Shown: positions 48,098 to 58,060 of the stretch, piece by piece
Layout: the number at the start of each line of letters is the position of its first letter
Position numbering within the stretch: position 1 is the stretch's first letter
Assembly (NCBI GenBank): GCA_020722565.1
Contig: DYKO01000011.1
Span: forward strand, 1-64,000
Reading direction: 5' to 3'
DNA: 64,000 nt
Origin: Rikenella microfusus
Lineage (GTDB): Bacteria; Bacteroidota; Bacteroidia; Bacteroidales; Tenuifilaceae
Program-made: the position numbers and the translations under genes
Notes under the pieces: model-generated
What the model was told of the DNA's origin: nothing
The model's database searches: none
The model's input: only the letters and a program-made list of their open reading frames with translations

Positions 48098-50146
48098 ATG
48101 GGACAGAGCTCTGATAACGGATATAGTTTGGATGAGTTAAGAAGCGAACTTGAAAAAATTAAAGCAGCCTACAACGATTTAAAAATCAAGTTCGAACAGG
48201 AGTTATTGTACTGGCAAAAAAACAGGGAAAAAGTTGTTGAAGTGGAACAGCGAGATGCAACTCTTTTAGCTGCTAACCCCGGGTTAATGTTTGTGTTTAG
48301 TAGAGATGGTGTTTTTCTTGACTACAGCGGGTGTCCCAACGAGATGTATATACCACCCGATATCTTTTTAGGGAAAAAAGTTGAACAGGTGCTTCCAAGG
48401 TCTGTTGCCAGTTTAACCCATGAAAAAATTAATCGGTTATTTGAAACCGGTCAGATGCAGGTTTACGACTACGAACTTGAAATAGGTGGGAAACTCATGT
48501 ACTTTGAAAGCCGGCTGGTAAGGTATGGCGAAAATAAGGCTTTGGCAGTTACCCGAAATATTACTTCGCGAAAGCAGGCAGAAATTAAGCTAAGAGAGAG
48601 TGAGGTTCGTTACCAGGAACTTTACAACCTCTTAAGGCTCATGGCAGATAATACCCCCGATATGATTTGGGCTAAGGATACACAAAATCGATACATCTTT
48701 GCCAATAGATCAATCTGTGAAAATCTTTTATCGGCAACCGATACTTCAGAACCTATTGGTAAGACAGATTTGTATTTTGCCCAACGCGAGCGCGATGCTC
48801 ATCCCGATAATCCCCTATGGCATACATTTTGTGAGTTGTGTATGGATTCCGATAAGCTTGTATTACAGGAACTTCGCCTCATGCAGATCGATGAATTCGG
48901 AAATGTAAAGGGAAAATTTCTTTATCTTGATGTACACAAGGCACCGCTTTATGATAGGGAGGGGAATCTTATTGGCGTAGTGGGTACTGCTCGCGACATA
49001 ACTGAAAAAAAGGCCATTGAAGAAAAACTCAAACTTTCCGAAGAAACCTATAAGGGTATTATCAATAGCATCTCCGAAGCTGTTTATATTCAAGATGAGC
49101 GTGGTGTGTTTCTTGACGTGAACGACACAGCTGTAAAACTGTACGGCTATCCGAGGGAATATTTCATTGGTAAAACTCCCGAATTTTTGTCTGCACCGGG
49201 ATACAACGATTTGAGCAAGGTTGCCGAATGCGTGATAAAAGCGTTTTATGGAGAACCCCAGGTGTTCGAGTTTTGGGGAATAAGAAGTAATGGTGAATTT
49301 TTCCCCAAGATTGTTAGTCTTACTCCAGGGATGTATTTTGGGGAAAAGTGTGTTATTGCCGTTGCCCGCGATATTACCCAGCAAAAAGAATGGGAGCAGG
49401 AGCTCCTCGACGCAAAGGTCAAAGCTGAGGAAAATGATAGGTTGAAAACATCCTTCCTATCAAACATGAGTCATGAAATCCGAACTCCGATTAATGGTAT
49501 CCTTGGTTTTGTTCAGCTCATGCGTGGACTGAATATTACTGCGGAACAACTTGAAAAGTATTTGGATATCATAGAAATTAGCGGCAATAGGCTTAACAAG
49601 TTGCTTAGTGGGTTAATCAACCTATCTAGTATTGAGTCTGGTCAGGTCGTAGTTCACGAACGGTTATCTAAATTAAATAGCATCATTGAATATGTTTATG
49701 ATTTCTTTTTACCTGCAGCCAATAAAAAGGGCATAAGTTTAGAAATCGAAAAAGCATTTGCTGAAAACCAAAACGAGGTGCTTACTGATCCCGATTTGCT
49801 ACAGGACGTGCTTGTTAACTTGGTAAGCAATGCTATTAAATATACCAGCAAAGGGTTTGTTCGAATTCGATGCGAATACGTAAATGGTCTCCATAAATTT
49901 GCTGTAAGCGACAGTGGAATTGGAATTCCTAAAGAGAAGCAGGAGAAAATTTTTGATCGGTTTTACAGAGCACATGATTATTTAACTGATCCCACCGAAG
50001 GGGCTGGTTTGGGGCTCTCTATAGCTAGGGGTTATGTAGAACGATTGGGCGGTAAATTGTGGGTGGAGAGTGAACCTGATAAGGGAACTGTATTTTACTT
50101 CACCATTCCTTTCAAATTGGAGAGCAAATCTAGAAGAACCTCATAA
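48098..50146 (+). CDS. PAS-domain sensor histidine kinase
   Basis: Three PAS-like domains, FLSNMSHEIRTPINGILGF H-box, LVSNAIKYTSKG, GAGLGLSIARGYVERLGG. Confidence 0.95.
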   Translation: MGQSSDNGYSLDELRSELEKIKAAYNDLKIKFEQELLYWQKNREKVVEVEQRDATLLAANPGLMFVFSRDGVFLDYSGCPNEMYIPPDIFLGKKVEQVLPRSVASLTHEKINRLFETGQMQVYDYELEIGGKLMYFESRLVRYGENKALAVTRNITSRKQAEIKLRESEVRYQELYNLLRLMADNTPDMIWAKDTQNRYIFANRSICENLLSATDTSEPIGKTDLYFAQRERDAHPDNPLWHTFCELCMDSDKLVLQELRLMQIDEFGNVKGKFLYLDVHKAPLYDREGNLIGVVGTARDITEKKAIEEKLKLSEETYKGIINSISEAVYIQDERGVFLDVNDTAVKLYGYPREYFIGKTPEFLSAPGYNDLSKVAECVIKAFYGEPQVFEFWGIRSNGEFFPKIVSLTPGMYFGEKCVIAVARDITQQKEWEQELLDAKVKAEENDRLKTSFLSNMSHEIRTPINGILGFVQLMRGLNITAEQLEKYLDIIEISGNRLNKLLSGLINLSSIESGQVVVHERLSKLNSIIEYVYDFFLPAANKKGISLEIEKAFAENQNEVLTDPDLLQDVLVNLVSNAIKYTSKGFVRIRCEYVNGLHKFAVSDSGIGIPKEKQEKIFDRFYRAHDYLTDPTEGAGLGLSIARGYVERLGGKLWVESEPDKGTVFYFTIPFKLESKSRRTS

Positions 50147-50189
50147 TAGGTGAGGTGCATAAAACCCAATTTGAAAAGAGATTTAATAT

Positions 50190-50546
50190 ACTTAAAATAT
50201 TTTAGATGATGAAGAATACTCGGTTTTAATGCTTCAGGGAGGATTACAGGATATTGCAAAGGAGATACTGGTGGTCCGAAATGGCTGAGGTGCAAAAGAA
50301 ATGATCAGAAAGATTCAAGGTATTGACTTGGTGCTTAGGGATATTAAATTACCCGATATCAATGGTTATGAAGCAACACGTATAATAAGGGAGTTGAGAT
50401 CGGATGTTTGAATTGTTGCTCAAGCTGCCAAACAATGCACTCGGATGAGGAAAGAGCAAGTGGGTCAGATTTTGATGCCTATAATACCAAACTAATTGAT
50501 TTGGTTAAAATAACTGAAATGATACACAAATTTTTAAGTGGTAATC
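50190..50546 (+). pseudogene. Decayed response-regulator receiver domain gene
   Basis: Frame-preserved fragments ILDDEEYSVLMLQGGLQDIAKEILVVRNG*GAKEMIRKIQGIDLVLRDIKLPDINGYEATRIIRELRSDV*IVAQAA, then (frameshift) DEERASGSDFDAYNTKLIDLVKITEMIHKFL; stops at 50286-50288 and 50409-50411. Confidence 0.88.
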
Positions 50547-52662
50547 AGTCCCTTATTCCCCATTGGTAGAGCATGTAGGAGTAAATAAAAGCTTGTTCCT
50601 TGAGTTGCTTATACCTTCCCGATGAACCGCTATGCCCTGAGTCGATTTCAACCCAAAGGAGTATTTGACTTGGGGCTGTGTTGTTATTTCTCAGCTTCGC
50701 CACCCACTTAACGGGTTCGTGGTAAAGAACCTGACTGTCGTTATATCCGCCAATTACCAACATGTTGGGGTAGGGTTGCTTTTTAACCTGATCGTAGGGT
50801 GAGTACGATTTGATGTAAAAGTAGAAAACGGAATCATGGGGGTTGCCCCATTCATTGTATTCAACAGTAGTTAGGGATTGTGAAGAATCGAGCATTGATG
50901 TCAGAACATCAACAAATGGGACTTCGGCAACAACGGCTTTGAACAACTGGGGTTTTGCGTTTACTGCTGCGCCAACCAGTAGGCCTCCGGCGCTACTTCC
51001 ATATGCAATCAGTTTTGATGCTGAGGTGTAGCCATCATCAATGAGTTTTGTAGCACAGGATAAGTAGTCGGTAAAAGAATTGTGTTTGTTTAGCAGCCGT
51101 CCAGAATCGTACCAGTAACGACCCATTTCCTGGCCGCCCCTAACATGGGCAATGGCATACACTACACCCCTATCGAGCAGGCTAACCAGATTGGGATCAA
51201 AGGTTGGGTTGATAGAGTAGCCATAGGCTCCATAGCCATACAAAAGTAGTGGCGTATTGGGACTAAATTTAACACCTTTACGGTAAACCAGCGAAATGGG
51301 TATTTGAACGTTATCGGGAGCAACTGCCCATACGCGTTTCGACTCGTAATTTGTGGGGTTATATTCTCCCAGTACCTCATTTTGTTTAAGTATTCGCTTT
51401 TCATGCTTTGCCATATTGTACTCACATGTTGTGCCAGGAGTGGTGAGTGAGGTAAAGTAGTAGATGAATAAATTGGTGTTAAACTCTGGGTTAATAGAAG
51501 GGATGGCTGTGTAAATATCTTCGCCAAAATCAATGTGATGATCTTCTAATGTTTTAAGGTTGGTTATTCTAATTTTCATTAGAGCTTCGCTACGTTCAGT
51601 TACCACCAGAAAGTTACTGAACGCTTCCATGGTGAGTATAAGCATGTTGGGTTTTCCGACAATAAATGCTTCCCAGTTCTTTATTGAAGGGTTTGATATG
51701 GGGGCTCTGTAAACCATGAAGTTTGGTGCTTTGTAATTCGAAAGAAAATAAAAATAGTTACCGGAATGATCAACTGTGTATTCGATGCCCATTGAGCGAC
51801 TAGCAATTAGTCGAAACTTTTCCCGTGGGCGGTTGGCGTTCAGAAACCAGCATTCAGAACTAAGTCCATCTGAACTGTTGATAATGATATATTCGTGCGA
51901 TTTGGTTGTGAAGGCATGAACGCGATAAGTGGGATCTATCTCCTTGAAAACCAGTTCGTCATCGTTGGGTTGCAGGATGTCGTGACGATATATTGCCGAA
52001 GGTCTCAATGTACTATCCTTATACGAATAAAATACGTAACGGCTATCGTTAGTCCATGCAACCTCCCCTGTGGTATTCTCAATTTTGTGTTCTAAGAGTC
52101 TTCCAGAGGCTAAGTCTTTAAAGTAAATGGAAAATATTCGTCGTCCTGATGTGTCAACACCTAAAGCCATAATGTGGTTGTCGGGAGAAATATCGATACT
52201 GGCAACCTGGCAGTACTTGTGGCCAGTGGCCAATTCGTTTTCATCGAGTATAATTTCTTCAGGGGCTTTCATACTTCCCTTTCGCCTACAATTGATTGGG
52301 TATTCCTTTCCCTCCTCATACCTAACATAATAGTAATAACCATTCATGTAAATCGGAACGGTAATGTCTTCGCCTCGTTTTCGGGAGTGCATTTCAGCAA
52401 TAAGCTTATCCTGAAAGGGCTTGGTTTCCTCCATTACCGAGTAGGTATATGCGTTTTCAGCAAGTATATAATCAATTACTTCTTGAGAATCGCGTTGATG
52501 TAGCCAGTAGTAGGGGTCGATGCGGGTGTCACCAAACATCACAAATATTTTATTTTCCTGCTTGGCAACTGGGGGATGGGGAATATAGGAGCAGGCCTGT
52601 GCTATGGCAATTATAAAAATTGGTGCTAGGTGTTTGACACTTTTATTCATATCAAATGGCAC
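50545..52662 (-). CDS. S9 family prolyl oligopeptidase (oligopeptidase B-like)
   Basis: DTRIDPYYWLHQRDSQEVIDYILAENAYT; AYGSSAGGLLVGAAVNAKPQLFKAVVAEVPFVDVL; DSGHSGSSGRYK. Confidence 0.95.
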   Translation of the reverse strand: MPFDMNKSVKHLAPIFIIAIAQACSYIPHPPVAKQENKIFVMFGDTRIDPYYWLHQRDSQEVIDYILAENAYTYSVMEETKPFQDKLIAEMHSRKRGEDITVPIYMNGYYYYVRYEEGKEYPINCRRKGSMKAPEEIILDENELATGHKYCQVASIDISPDNHIMALGVDTSGRRIFSIYFKDLASGRLLEHKIENTTGEVAWTNDSRYVFYSYKDSTLRPSAIYRHDILQPNDDELVFKEIDPTYRVHAFTTKSHEYIIINSSDGLSSECWFLNANRPREKFRLIASRSMGIEYTVDHSGNYFYFLSNYKAPNFMVYRAPISNPSIKNWEAFIVGKPNMLILTMEAFSNFLVVTERSEALMKIRITNLKTLEDHHIDFGEDIYTAIPSINPEFNTNLFIYYFTSLTTPGTTCEYNMAKHEKRILKQNEVLGEYNPTNYESKRVWAVAPDNVQIPISLVYRKGVKFSPNTPLLLYGYGAYGYSINPTFDPNLVSLLDRGVVYAIAHVRGGQEMGRYWYDSGRLLNKHNSFTDYLSCATKLIDDGYTSASKLIAYGSSAGGLLVGAAVNAKPQLFKAVVAEVPFVDVLTSMLDSSQSLTTVEYNEWGNPHDSVFYFYIKSYSPYDQVKKQPYPNMLVIGGYNDSQVLYHEPVKWVAKLRNNNTAPSQILLWVEIDSGHSGSSGRYKQLKEQAFIYSYMLYQWGIRD

Positions 52663-52820
52663 GTTTATTCAATCAAAGTTAAGACATACGTTTATTATTG
52701 CAAAATTGAGTTGCTGATTTCTAAATATTAGACCAAAGAATTTGAGCTATTTTAAAAGATATTTTGATTAAGCATCCTGTTATTCTGTTTGTTAATAAAA
52801 TAAAAATGATAGAGGTGACT

Positions 52821-53333
52821 ATGCGAAATCTAATCATAGTGTTTTTGAGCTTACTATTTGGTTTATCTTGCTCTTAACGCAAAACTTCAAGTAATGACCG
52901 TCATATTCCCATTTTAGATTTCAGCGCTATGGAATCCCTATTTTTAAGGGGCAACGATACTATTTATATCTACAACTTTTGGGCCACATGGTGTGCACCC
53001 TGTATTAAGGAATTTCCCATTTTTGAAAGGGCTGCAAAGTTTTATGCATCAAAGCCAGTTAAATTTCTTATGGTAAGTCTTGATTTCCCTGTGGGTATCG
53101 ATAACTCTTTAATTCTGTTTCTGGAAGCTCGAAATTCTGAACTTGATGTTGTTTTAGTGGATGACCCGGACCAAAATATTTGGATTAACAAGGTTAATCC
53201 CCAGTGGAGCGGAGCTCTTCCCGCTACGCTTATAAGGTGTGGCAAAAATACAATTTTTATTGAGGATCCTGTTGATTATGAGGAACATACGCAAAGTGTT
53301 AATAAAATGATTATTAACCCTAAAACTAAATAG
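52821..53333 (+). pseudogene. TlpA-like thioredoxin lipoprotein interrupted by an in-frame TAA after the signal peptide
   Basis: ATG at 52821: MRNLIIVFLSLLFGLSCS-TAA(52875-52877)-RKTSSNDRHIPILDFSAMESLFLRGNDTIYIYNFWATWCAPCIKEFP.. all in one frame. Confidence 0.8.
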
Positions 53334-53335
53334 CA

Positions 53336-53935
53336 ATGAAAAAGATTACACTAGTTGTTACATTATTATTGTCGACCATGTTTGTTATGGCCCAGGGCTT
53401 GAAAGTTGGTGATGCTGCTCCCGATTTTCGCCTTAAGAATGTCGATGGCAAAATGGTATCTTTAGCCGATTACCCTAAAACTAAGGGATTTATTGTTATT
53501 TTTTCGTGCAATCACTGTCCCTATGTTAAGGCTTATGAGGGTAGGATTATAGAGCTACATAAAAAGTATGAGCCGCTGGGATTTCCAGTAATAGCTATTA
53601 ATTCAAACGACCCCGAAGTTGTTCCCGAAGATTCGTATGACAAGATGATTGAGCACGCTAAGGAGAAAAAATTTTCCTTCCCCTATTTATTTGACCAAGG
53701 ACAGAGAATTTTACCACAGTACGGCGCAGCCCGAACCCCGCATGTGTTTGTCCTGAGCAAGCAGGGAATGGAATATAGGGTAGAGTATATTGGCGCTATT
53801 GACGATAACTATAAGGATGCTTCTGCCGTAAAAGAAAAATATGTAGAAAATGCAGTTAATGCGCTGCTGGCTGGGAAAAAACCAACGGTAACTGAAACCA
53901 AAGCAGTTGGTTGCTCCATTAAGGTTAAAAAATAG
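53336..53935 (+). CDS. Secreted thioredoxin-like (AhpC/TSA/redoxin) family protein
   Basis: Signal MKKITLVVTLLLSTMFVMAQ; LKVGDAAPDFRLKNVDGKMVSLADY; CNHCPYVKAYEGRI. Confidence 0.9.
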   Translation: MKKITLVVTLLLSTMFVMAQGLKVGDAAPDFRLKNVDGKMVSLADYPKTKGFIVIFSCNHCPYVKAYEGRIIELHKKYEPLGFPVIAINSNDPEVVPEDSYDKMIEHAKEKKFSFPYLFDQGQRILPQYGAARTPHVFVLSKQGMEYRVEYIGAIDDNYKDASAVKEKYVENAVNALLAGKKPTVTETKAVGCSIKVKK

Positions 53936-54031
53936 CTCTTTTGTTTTATATTTTTTTGAAGCGCTGGAAATACTAGTGCTTTTATTTTGTTAACTTATCG
54001 TGGTTTATTTAATTTTGTTTTTTTAATAGTG

Positions 54032-54706
54032 ATGTCCGATTTAAGCATTGTTCGAACCAATGATGGGAGTCCAACACTCTTTTCCAGTAGATTTGGAGCC
54101 TATTACCATTCACTTAATGGAGCTGTTACCGAATCGAATCATATCTTTATTGACGCAGGGTTAAGGTATGTGGCTGAAAGGACTAAAAGCATTTCGATTT
54201 TAGAGGTTGGATTTGGAACAGGTTTAAATGCTTTGCTAACTGCAATGGTAGCCAGAAATCTTAATATCGATTTTTATTACCATGGAATTGAGCTCTATCC
54301 TCCACCCAATGATTTGCTCTCAGAGTTGAATTTGAACGAAATTTTTAAGGATGACGAATCCGCTGATTTATGGAGTTTAATTGCCAATTCAACCTGGAAT
54401 AACGAGATTCAATTGGCATCAAATTTTAGAATTCACAAAGAAATTGCAGATTTTACAGGATGGGTATCCCGCAAAAATTACTCTTTGGTATATTTTGATG
54501 CCTTTGCCCCTGATGACCAACCCGAGATGTGGAGCCAGGAACAACTTATGAAAATTAACAAGGCTTTGAACGCCAATGGCGTTTTGGTTACATATTCTGC
54601 CAAGGGAATGGTAAAATCAAACCTGCGGTTTGCAGGATTTAAAGTTGAACGATTATCGGGGCCGCCAGGTAAGCGACATATGATTAGAGCTATAAAATTA
54701 GCCTAA
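54032..54706 (+). CDS. mnmD: tRNA (5-methylaminomethyl-2-thiouridine)(34)-methyltransferase MnmD
   Basis: DGSPTLFSSRFGAYYHSLNGAVTESNHIFIDAG; LEVGFGTGLNALLT; FDAFAPDDQPEMWS; stand-alone, no MnmC2 oxidase domain. Confidence 0.9.
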   Translation: MSDLSIVRTNDGSPTLFSSRFGAYYHSLNGAVTESNHIFIDAGLRYVAERTKSISILEVGFGTGLNALLTAMVARNLNIDFYYHGIELYPPPNDLLSELNLNEIFKDDESADLWSLIANSTWNNEIQLASNFRIHKEIADFTGWVSRKNYSLVYFDAFAPDDQPEMWSQEQLMKINKALNANGVLVTYSAKGMVKSNLRFAGFKVERLSGPPGKRHMIRAIKLA

Positions 54707-54735
54707 GCAATTTTTGCAAAAAAAAGCTTTCACTT

Positions 54736-54766
54736 TTGTGCTGCATTAAAAAGTGTAGTATCTTCG
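54736..54766 (+). promoter_or_regulatory. Candidate Bacteroidota promoter for the FKBP gene
   Basis: -33-like TTG (54736-54738), 20-nt spacer, -7-like TATCTTCG (54759-54766; one mismatch to TAnnTTTG). Confidence 0.5.
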
Positions 54767-54809
54767 CATGAATAATTTTAGAAAGTAAACCCATAAAATT
54801 AATATCAAC

Positions 54810-55535
54810 ATGAAATTAAAATCTCTTTTAATTGCTGTACTTGTGCTACCCGTAGTGGTATCATGTCAGAATTCGAACAAAAAGGTAGGTAAGGTTATGC
54901 TTAAAACCGATGTTGATACTCTAAGCTATGCCCTTGGTGTTAACATTGCAGGTAGCTTTAACAATGCCAAACTCGATGATGTTAACTATAAGGCCATTGC
55001 CCGTGCCATTCAGGATGTTTTCAGCAAGGATTCTTCAAGGATTAAAATGAGTGACGAAGAAGCCATGAAATACATTCAGGATTATTTCAATCGTCGCGAA
55101 ATGAGAATTGCCAAGGAAAATCTTGAGGCAAGTAAAAAGTTCTTAGAAGAGAATAAAACCAAGGAGGGGGTAATTGTTGACTCAACTGGTCTTCAGTATA
55201 AGATAATTACCGAGGGTACTGGCCCTATGCCTACTACTGAGGATGTAGTAAAGGTTCACTACAAAGGGACCCTAATTGATGGTACCACATTCGATTCATC
55301 ATACGATAGGGGAGAACCCGCCCAATTTAAGTTGAATCAGGTTATTCCAGGTTGGACTATCGGGCTTCAGAAAATGAAGGTAGGCTCTAAGTTTATGCTC
55401 TACGTACCCAGCGAAATGGCATATGGTGAGCGCGTACGTCCCGGTGGACCTATTGGACCTAACCAAGCTCTTATCTTTGAAGTTGAACTTCTTGATATTG
55501 TTAAGGAGCAGCCTGCAAAAAATGATAAGAAGTAA
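54810..55535 (+). CDS. FKBP-type peptidyl-prolyl cis-trans isomerase (lipoprotein)
   Basis: VLVLPVVVSCQN lipobox; VHYKGTLIDGTTFDSSYDRGEPAQFKLNQVIPGWTIGLQKM. Confidence 0.96.
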   Translation: MKLKSLLIAVLVLPVVVSCQNSNKKVGKVMLKTDVDTLSYALGVNIAGSFNNAKLDDVNYKAIARAIQDVFSKDSSRIKMSDEEAMKYIQDYFNRREMRIAKENLEASKKFLEENKTKEGVIVDSTGLQYKIITEGTGPMPTTEDVVKVHYKGTLIDGTTFDSSYDRGEPAQFKLNQVIPGWTIGLQKMKVGSKFMLYVPSEMAYGERVRPGGPIGPNQALIFEVELLDIVKEQPAKNDKK

Positions 55536-55563
55536 TAATCAAATTATAAATTAAATTAAGCAT

Positions 55564-55596
55564 AGCCGGATGGTATATTTCATCCGGCTTTTTTCA
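55564..55596 (+). terminator. Rho-independent terminator after FKBP gene
   Basis: AGCCGGATG-gtatattt-CATCCGGCT TTTTT. Confidence 0.85.
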
Positions 55597-55606
55597 GTAA
55601 AAGAAA

Positions 55607-55972
55607 ATGGATATACAAGGGAAATTAGCTCAAAAACTTACCCAGCAAACCGGTCAGGGTAAGAATGGAGCATGGGTAAAACAAGAGTTTATTCTGGAAA
55701 CTCAGGAGCAGTACCCCCGCAAAGTATGTATATCGCTTTGGGGCGATAAGGTTAAAGACCTGGAAAACTTTAGTATAGACGATGTCTTAAAAGTTTTTGT
55801 TAATATTGAGTCTCGCGAATTTAACGGACGCTGGTACACAGATGTGCGAGCATGGAAAATTGAGCGTGTTGGAAATAGTAACGACTCCCAGGATGTAACC
55901 GATTTGCCTCCTTTTAATGATGATTTTTTACCCCATAACGAACCAACCATTGCCGATGGCTTGCCATTTTAA
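55607..55972 (+). CDS. DUF3127 domain-containing protein (OB-fold-like)
   Basis: GKNGAWVKQEFILETQEQYPRKVCISLWGDKV..L..F..DDVLKVFVNIESREFNGRWYTDVRAWKIE. Confidence 0.87.
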   Translation: MDIQGKLAQKLTQQTGQGKNGAWVKQEFILETQEQYPRKVCISLWGDKVKDLENFSIDDVLKVFVNIESREFNGRWYTDVRAWKIERVGNSNDSQDVTDLPPFNDDFLPHNEPTIADGLPF

Positions 55973-56022
55973 TTTGGGTTAACTCAAAGTGATGCATTAA
56001 ATTACTCACCATTAAATAGCAA

Positions 56023-57300
56023 ATGTTAGACATGGAAGAACAGCTTTTGAGAAAATACATGTTTCTTGAAGATTTAGAAAGTTGGCTGCAAGGGCAGGGG
56101 CTTAATGAAACTTTTGCTCAGTTTTTTAAGGTGGCCATATCGCTAGGAGTAATTCTTATTTTTGCGATAGTTGCCAACTACATAGCCAAACGTGTTTTTC
56201 TTACAGCTATGGCCCGGGTGGTAAAGCACACTAAAACGGAATGGGATGATATTCTTGTTCAGAAAAAGTTTTTTCACCGTTTAGCCCATTTTGCCCCTGC
56301 TATTGTGATTTACCTAACACTTGGTATAGCGCTTTATGACTACTCACCAAAGGTTACTGTCTTTCTGCAGGCACTTACCAAGGTTTACATGATTTTTGTG
56401 GCCTTGAGTGTTTTCAATGCATTCTTGGATACTGTTAATGAAATTTATCAGGAGCTACCCTATGCCAAAAGTAGGCCTATTAAAGGTTACTTGCAAGTAT
56501 TAAAAATTATCATATACATTTTTGCAGGTATCTTAATTATTGGAGTAATTATCAACAAGAGCCCCGGTTCAATTCTGGTGGGGCTCGGTGCCTCAACGGC
56601 AGTTCTCATGTTGGTTTTCAAGGATGTTATCACCGGCTTGGTTGCCTCTATTCAACTTTCAGCAAATGAGATGCTTAAATTAGGCGATTGGATTGAGATG
56701 CCCGGGCGCAACCTCGATGGAACCGTTGTGGATATTACGCTCACCACAGTTAAGGTACAAAACTTTGATAATACAATTACCACCGTACCTCCCTTCGCTC
56801 TGGTAAATGAGAGTTTCAAGAACTGGCGGGGTATGGATGAATCGGCAGGTCGCAGGATCAAGAAATCAGTTATCATAGATTCTAAAACTGTTAAGTTATG
56901 CAATCGCAAGTTGGTACAAAAACTTAGCGGTTTAAATCTTATTTCTGAATTGGTAAAGTCAGTCGATATAAACGCACTCGATGATCAGGATCCCATTAAG
57001 TTGATGAATGCCGGTGCGCAAACAAATCTGAACCTTTTTCGTCATTACGTTCAGGAGTATCTGAACCAGCATCCGATGGTGAACAAAAGTCTAACCCTAG
57101 TGGTTAGGCTTAATCAGCCTCTAGAGTATGGAGTTCCCATGGAGATTTACTGCTTCCTCCATGAAAAATCGTTTGTCCCCTTTGAGATAATTCAATCGGA
57201 GATTTTAGGTCACATAATGGCTGCTCTGCCCGTATTTGAGCTAAAGGTTTTCCAACGCATGTCCAGCGATGATATAAGTGCAATTGCTAAAGGTCAGTAA
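56023..57300 (+). CDS. MscS family mechanosensitive ion channel
   Basis: GLGASTAVLMLVFKDVITGLVASIQLSANEMLKLGDWIEMPGRNLDGTVVDITLTTVKVQNFDNTITTVPPFAL. Confidence 0.95.
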   Translation: MLDMEEQLLRKYMFLEDLESWLQGQGLNETFAQFFKVAISLGVILIFAIVANYIAKRVFLTAMARVVKHTKTEWDDILVQKKFFHRLAHFAPAIVIYLTLGIALYDYSPKVTVFLQALTKVYMIFVALSVFNAFLDTVNEIYQELPYAKSRPIKGYLQVLKIIIYIFAGILIIGVIINKSPGSILVGLGASTAVLMLVFKDVITGLVASIQLSANEMLKLGDWIEMPGRNLDGTVVDITLTTVKVQNFDNTITTVPPFALVNESFKNWRGMDESAGRRIKKSVIIDSKTVKLCNRKLVQKLSGLNLISELVKSVDINALDDQDPIKLMNAGAQTNLNLFRHYVQEYLNQHPMVNKSLTLVVRLNQPLEYGVPMEIYCFLHEKSFVPFEIIQSEILGHIMAALPVFELKVFQRMSSDDISAIAKGQ

Positions 57301-57318
57301 ATTTTGAATGTTTCTTTT

Positions 57319-57350
57319 AAAAGCGGAACCCCATAGGGTTACGCTTTTTT
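57319..57350 (+). terminator. Rho-independent terminator after mscS
   Basis: AAAAGCGgAACCC-cata-GGGTTaCGCTTTTTT. Confidence 0.75.
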
Positions 57351-57521
57351 GTTTGATAGAGAATTGAAATTTAATACTGTCAAAAATTTAATTTAAAGGT
57401 TAAGAGTATTCCTTCCTGTTTCGATCAATAATAAAAATGCTTGTTGCTAATCAACTAAAGCAAAAAGATAATTGTTTTGAAATCGATTTATGGTTAAATT
57501 AGAGAGTTAAATTTTTTACAA

Positions 57522-57995
57522 ATGACCGAACACGAAAAGTTTATGGATGAGACCATTAATCTTGCCATAGCGGGGGTTTTGGCTGGCGATGGGGGTCCTT
57601 TTGGGGCCATTGTGGTAAAGGATGGGAAAATTGTGGGGAGGGGAAATAACCATGTAACCTCAACAAACGACCCCACAGCTCATGCCGAAGTTATGGCTAT
57701 TCGCGATGCCTGTAAAAATCTTAATACGTTTCAACTTAATGGTTGTGTGCTTTACACTTCATGCGAACCCTGTCCAATGTGCTTCGGGGCTATTTACTGG
57801 GCTCGCATCGACAAGGTTTACTACTCGGCAAACCGGCACATGGCTTCGTATCATGGTTTCGACGATAGCTTTATTTACGATGAGATAAATCTTTCGTTTG
57901 ATCGGCGCCGCATTCCCTTCATTCCCGTTAGCCCCGAAAAGGGCATTGTCCCCTTCCGCGAGTGGGATAATAAGGAAAATAAGATTAAATATTAG
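57522..57995 (+). CDS. Nucleoside (guanine-type) deaminase
   Basis: GGPFGAIVVKDGKIVGRGNNHV, HAEVMAI, TSCEPCPMCFGAIYWARI. Confidence 0.94.
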   Translation: MTEHEKFMDETINLAIAGVLAGDGGPFGAIVVKDGKIVGRGNNHVTSTNDPTAHAEVMAIRDACKNLNTFQLNGCVLYTSCEPCPMCFGAIYWARIDKVYYSANRHMASYHGFDDSFIYDEINLSFDRRRIPFIPVSPEKGIVPFREWDNKENKIKY

Positions 57996-58060
57996 TATCG
58001 TTTATAAATCTTATTTCGTTAGTTTTTGGGTCATTTTATTTTATTGGATACTCTGATATT

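Noticed and set aside
48863-49384. 173-aa antisense ORF within the PAS kinase
   Set aside because: Shadow ORF opposite a well-supported kinase gene.
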